A program made the translations under genes and the position numbers. Shown one piece after another: positions 6,615 to 7,752 of a DNA stretch of 7,752 nucleotides. Under the pieces are notes generated by a model, which did not search any database, was not told the origin of the DNA, and saw nothing but the letters and a program-made list of their open reading frames with translations. The number at the start of each line of letters is the position of its first letter. Positions within the stretch are counted from its first letter, which is position 1. This stretch comes from Clostridiales bacterium (GTDB lineage Bacteria; Bacillota; Clostridia; Christensenellales; CAG-917). The stretch spans positions 1 to 7,752 of the forward strand of contig JAAZIO010000102.1 of assembly GCA_012800805.1 (NCBI GenBank), in the 5' to 3' direction.

Positions 6615-6643
6615 ATTTTATCATAACGCTTGCCCATCGTCAA
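6615..6643 (-). promoter_or_regulatory. Promoter of the multidrug-export-like gene, apparently leaderless
   Basis: On the minus strand, TTGACG (6638-6643), a 17-nt spacer and TAAAAT (6615-6620) form a strong promoter. TGA directly before the hexamer adds an extended -10. Six bases lie between the -10 box and the ATG, so the predicted +1 is the A at 6608. It overlaps the divergent ttcA promoter. Confidence 0.7.
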
Positions 6644-6658
6644 TAAATTATATATAAT
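6630..6658 (+). promoter_or_regulatory. ttcA promoter
   Basis: TTGCCC (6630-6635), a 17-nt spacer and a perfect TATAAT (6653-6658) precede ttcA. The predicted start near 6665 gives a leader of about 15 nt containing GAGGT (6670-6674), five bases before the ATG. The -35 box and part of the spacer overlap the opposing promoter at 6615-6643. Confidence 0.68.
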
Positions 6659-6679
6659 TAGCTAGCCAAGAGGTAGGTT

Positions 6680-7411
6680 ATGCAAAAGATATTGGGATTT
6701 TTAAGAAAAGCCGTAACTGATTACGAAATGATTAAAGACGGCGATAAAATCGTCGTGGGACTTTCGGGCGGAAAGGACAGCATCCTGCTTGTGTCCGCTC
6801 TTAAAGCATATCAGAGATTCTCGCCCGAAAAATTCGAACTTTTTGCCGTTACGGTGGACATGGGCTTTAATGATGTGAATACAGACGAAGTGGAGGCAAT
6901 GCGGAAGTATCTTGACGGCATAGGCGTGCCTTGGACGACGGTAAAGACCGATATCGGTCAAATTGTCTTTGAGGAAAGAAAGGAGACAAATCCATGCAGC
7001 CTATGCTCAAAAATGAGGCGCGGCGCGCTCAACAGCGCCGTTAAAGAGCTTGGGGCAAACAAACTGGCCCTTGCGCACAACGCCGACGATGTAGTGGAAA
7101 CAATGCTTATGTCGCTGATTTTTGAAGGCAGGTTTTCAACTTTCTCCCCTACCGCTTACATGGATAAAAGCGGCGTTTCTCTTATCCGACCAATGATTTA
7201 CATTCAAGAGTGCGAGATTAAATCCGCCGTTTCAAGGCTAAATCTTCCCATTGTCCACAATCCCTGCCCCGCCAACAGGCATACAAGGCGCGAGTGGGCA
7301 AAAGACACTATAAAAAATCTATGCAAGGAAGTGCCTTTCGCAAAAGAGCGTATGCTTGGCGCAATCTTTCACCCCGAAAGAAACAACCTATGGGAGAAAC
7401 CAAAAAAATAA
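6680..7411 (+). CDS. ttcA: TtcA-family tRNA 2-thiolation ATPase
   Basis: This 243-residue protein belongs to the PP-loop ATPases that adenylate a tRNA base and replace its oxygen with sulfur; TtcA makes 2-thiocytidine at tRNA position 32. The PP-loop SGGKDS is at 29-34. PCSLCSKMRRGAL supplies Cys106 and Cys109, and HNPCPANRHTRRE supplies Cys196. This is the three-cysteine pattern that holds the [4Fe-4S] cluster in TtcA. AHNADDVVET (132-141) is the second conserved nucleotide-site motif. Firmicute homologues are often only annotated as TtcA/TtuA-like, so the exact base modified is less certain than the chemistry. The ATG at 6680 is supported by GAGGT five bases upstream. The gene is transcribed alone, and its stop codon abuts its terminator stem. 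Confidence 0.85.
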   Translation: MQKILGFLRKAVTDYEMIKDGDKIVVGLSGGKDSILLVSALKAYQRFSPEKFELFAVTVDMGFNDVNTDEVEAMRKYLDGIGVPWTTVKTDIGQIVFEERKETNPCSLCSKMRRGALNSAVKELGANKLALAHNADDVVETMLMSLIFEGRFSTFSPTAYMDKSGVSLIRPMIYIQECEIKSAVSRLNLPIVHNPCPANRHTRREWAKDTIKNLCKEVPFAKERMLGAIFHPERNNLWEKPKK

Positions 7412-7434
7412 AACGGCGACAGCGCCGTTTTTTT
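7410..7434. terminator. ttcA terminator, probably bidirectional
   Basis: AAAACGGCG (7410-7418), a 4-nt loop and CGCCGTTTT (7423-7431) form the stem, followed by a 7-T run on the plus strand. The stem overlaps the last bases of the ttcA stop codon. Reading the minus strand, the A-rich 3' end of ttcA supplies a long U tract, so it can also stop transcription of the M23 gene. Confidence 0.87.
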
Positions 7435-7442
7435 AAAGGGAA

Positions 7443-7462
7443 AGACCGCATTGCTGCGGTCT
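7443..7462. terminator. Second hairpin between the convergent ttcA and M23 genes
   Basis: AGACCGCA (7443-7450), TTGC loop, TGCGGTCT (7455-7462) form a perfect 8-bp stem. No T run follows on the plus strand. On the minus strand only TTTCCCTTT follows, so alone it is a weak terminator for the M23 gene, backed up by the ttcA terminator beyond. It may instead protect RNA 3' ends. Confidence 0.5.
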
Positions 7463-7517
7463 ATAAAGGGGGAGTTTATTTCATCATTTGTTAGAAATTT
7501 GATATTCGTTGCGCTTA

Positions 7518-7752
7518 TTATTTTTCGCTTTCGTTGAACACATCAAGAGGATTTATCCATTCATTTTTCAACACAATTTCAAAGTGAAGGGTCGGCTGTT
7601 CTAATTTTTCGCAAGACATACTGGTAGACATATAGCCTATGTGGTCTCCTTTCTTTACCTGCTGACCAACCTCAACTTTAATATCATCGCTAAGCGACAT
7701 ATAGCGTGTCACATAATCGTCGGCGTGCTCTATTTCAATATAGTAGCCATAA
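7518..7752 (-). CDS. Degenerate M23/LytM-domain protein, possibly SpoIIQ-like; 5' end outside window
   Basis: The frame is open to the right edge, so this is the C-terminal 77 codons or so of a longer protein. It shows the final strands of an M23 peptidase fold: GYYIEIEHADDYVTRYMSLSDDIKVEVGQQVKKGDHIGY, then PTLHFEIVLKNEWINPLDVF. Active M23 endopeptidases use HxH in HLHFE as a zinc ligand and catalytic pair. Here the first His is Thr (TLHFE), so zinc hydrolysis is doubtful. YxSLS in place of the usual YxHL, together with the lost His, recalls the SpoIIQ branch. In sporulating Firmicutes SpoIIQ links forespore and mother-cell membranes rather than cutting wall. EnvC/NlpD-like activators are the other option. 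The GTG at 7710-7712 falls inside the domain and is not a credible start. Confidence 0.75.
   Translation of the reverse strand, partial: YGYYIEIEHADDYVTRYMSLSDDIKVEVGQQVKKGDHIGYMSTSMSCEKLEQPTLHFEIVLKNEWINPLDVFNESEK

Noticed and set aside
7294..7494. A 66-codon plus-strand frame overlapping the end of ttcA
   Set aside because: It mostly lies within ttcA in another frame and reads through the terminator and the second hairpin.
7710..7712. GTG as start of the M23 protein
   Set aside because: Upstream in-frame codons encode conserved M23 strand sequence (GYYIEIEHADDY), so the gene continues beyond the window.

Overview
The window reads as ordinary chromosomal DNA of a Clostridia-type Firmicute, probably an uncultured gut or anaerobic lineage. 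This is inferred from GGAGG ribosome binding sites, A+T-rich sigma-A-like promoters, class II fructose-bisphosphate aldolase, a Clostridia-like GAPDH, an M29 aminopeptidase and a SpoIIQ-like degenerate M23 protein. No tRNA, rRNA, CRISPR array, insertion sequence or phage gene was seen. The window is densely coded; the longest gene-free stretch is the 154 bases between the aminopeptidase and fba.

Layout: (1) 1-704, minus: N-terminal part of an AMP-forming acyl-CoA synthetase that runs off the left edge. It carries an in-frame TGA just before its ATP-binding loop, and the frame stays open and conserved beyond it. (2) 808-1821, minus: gap (GAPDH), with its own promoter and terminator. (3) 1913-3031, minus: M29 metallo-aminopeptidase. 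(4) 3186-4121, plus: fba, divergent from the aminopeptidase and closed by a two-way terminator. (5) 4236-5798, minus: a markedly A+T-rich polytopic membrane protein resembling GT87 (DUF2029) glycosyltransferases. (6) 5853-6608, minus: a small multidrug-export-family membrane protein with a repetitive hydrophilic tail, probably in one operon with (5). (7) 6680-7411, plus: a TtcA-type tRNA thiolation ATPase, divergent from (6) with interlocked promoters. (8) 7518-7752, minus: C-terminus of a degenerate M23/LytM-domain protein, cut by the right edge.

fba and gap make consecutive parts of lower glycolysis: aldolase yields glyceraldehyde-3-phosphate, which GAPDH oxidises. They lie on opposite strands but carry the same candidate promoter hexamers at the same spacing. 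The other genes have no obvious common pathway.

The points most worth a second look are the TGA inside the acyl-CoA synthetase, two genes whose consensus promoters put transcription start exactly on the A of the ATG (leaderless mRNAs), the overlapping divergent promoters at 6615-6658, a 24-bp in-frame duplication, the base-composition break at the GT87-like gene, and the lost zinc-ligand His in the M23 protein. I see no convincing undescribed multi-gene system here.
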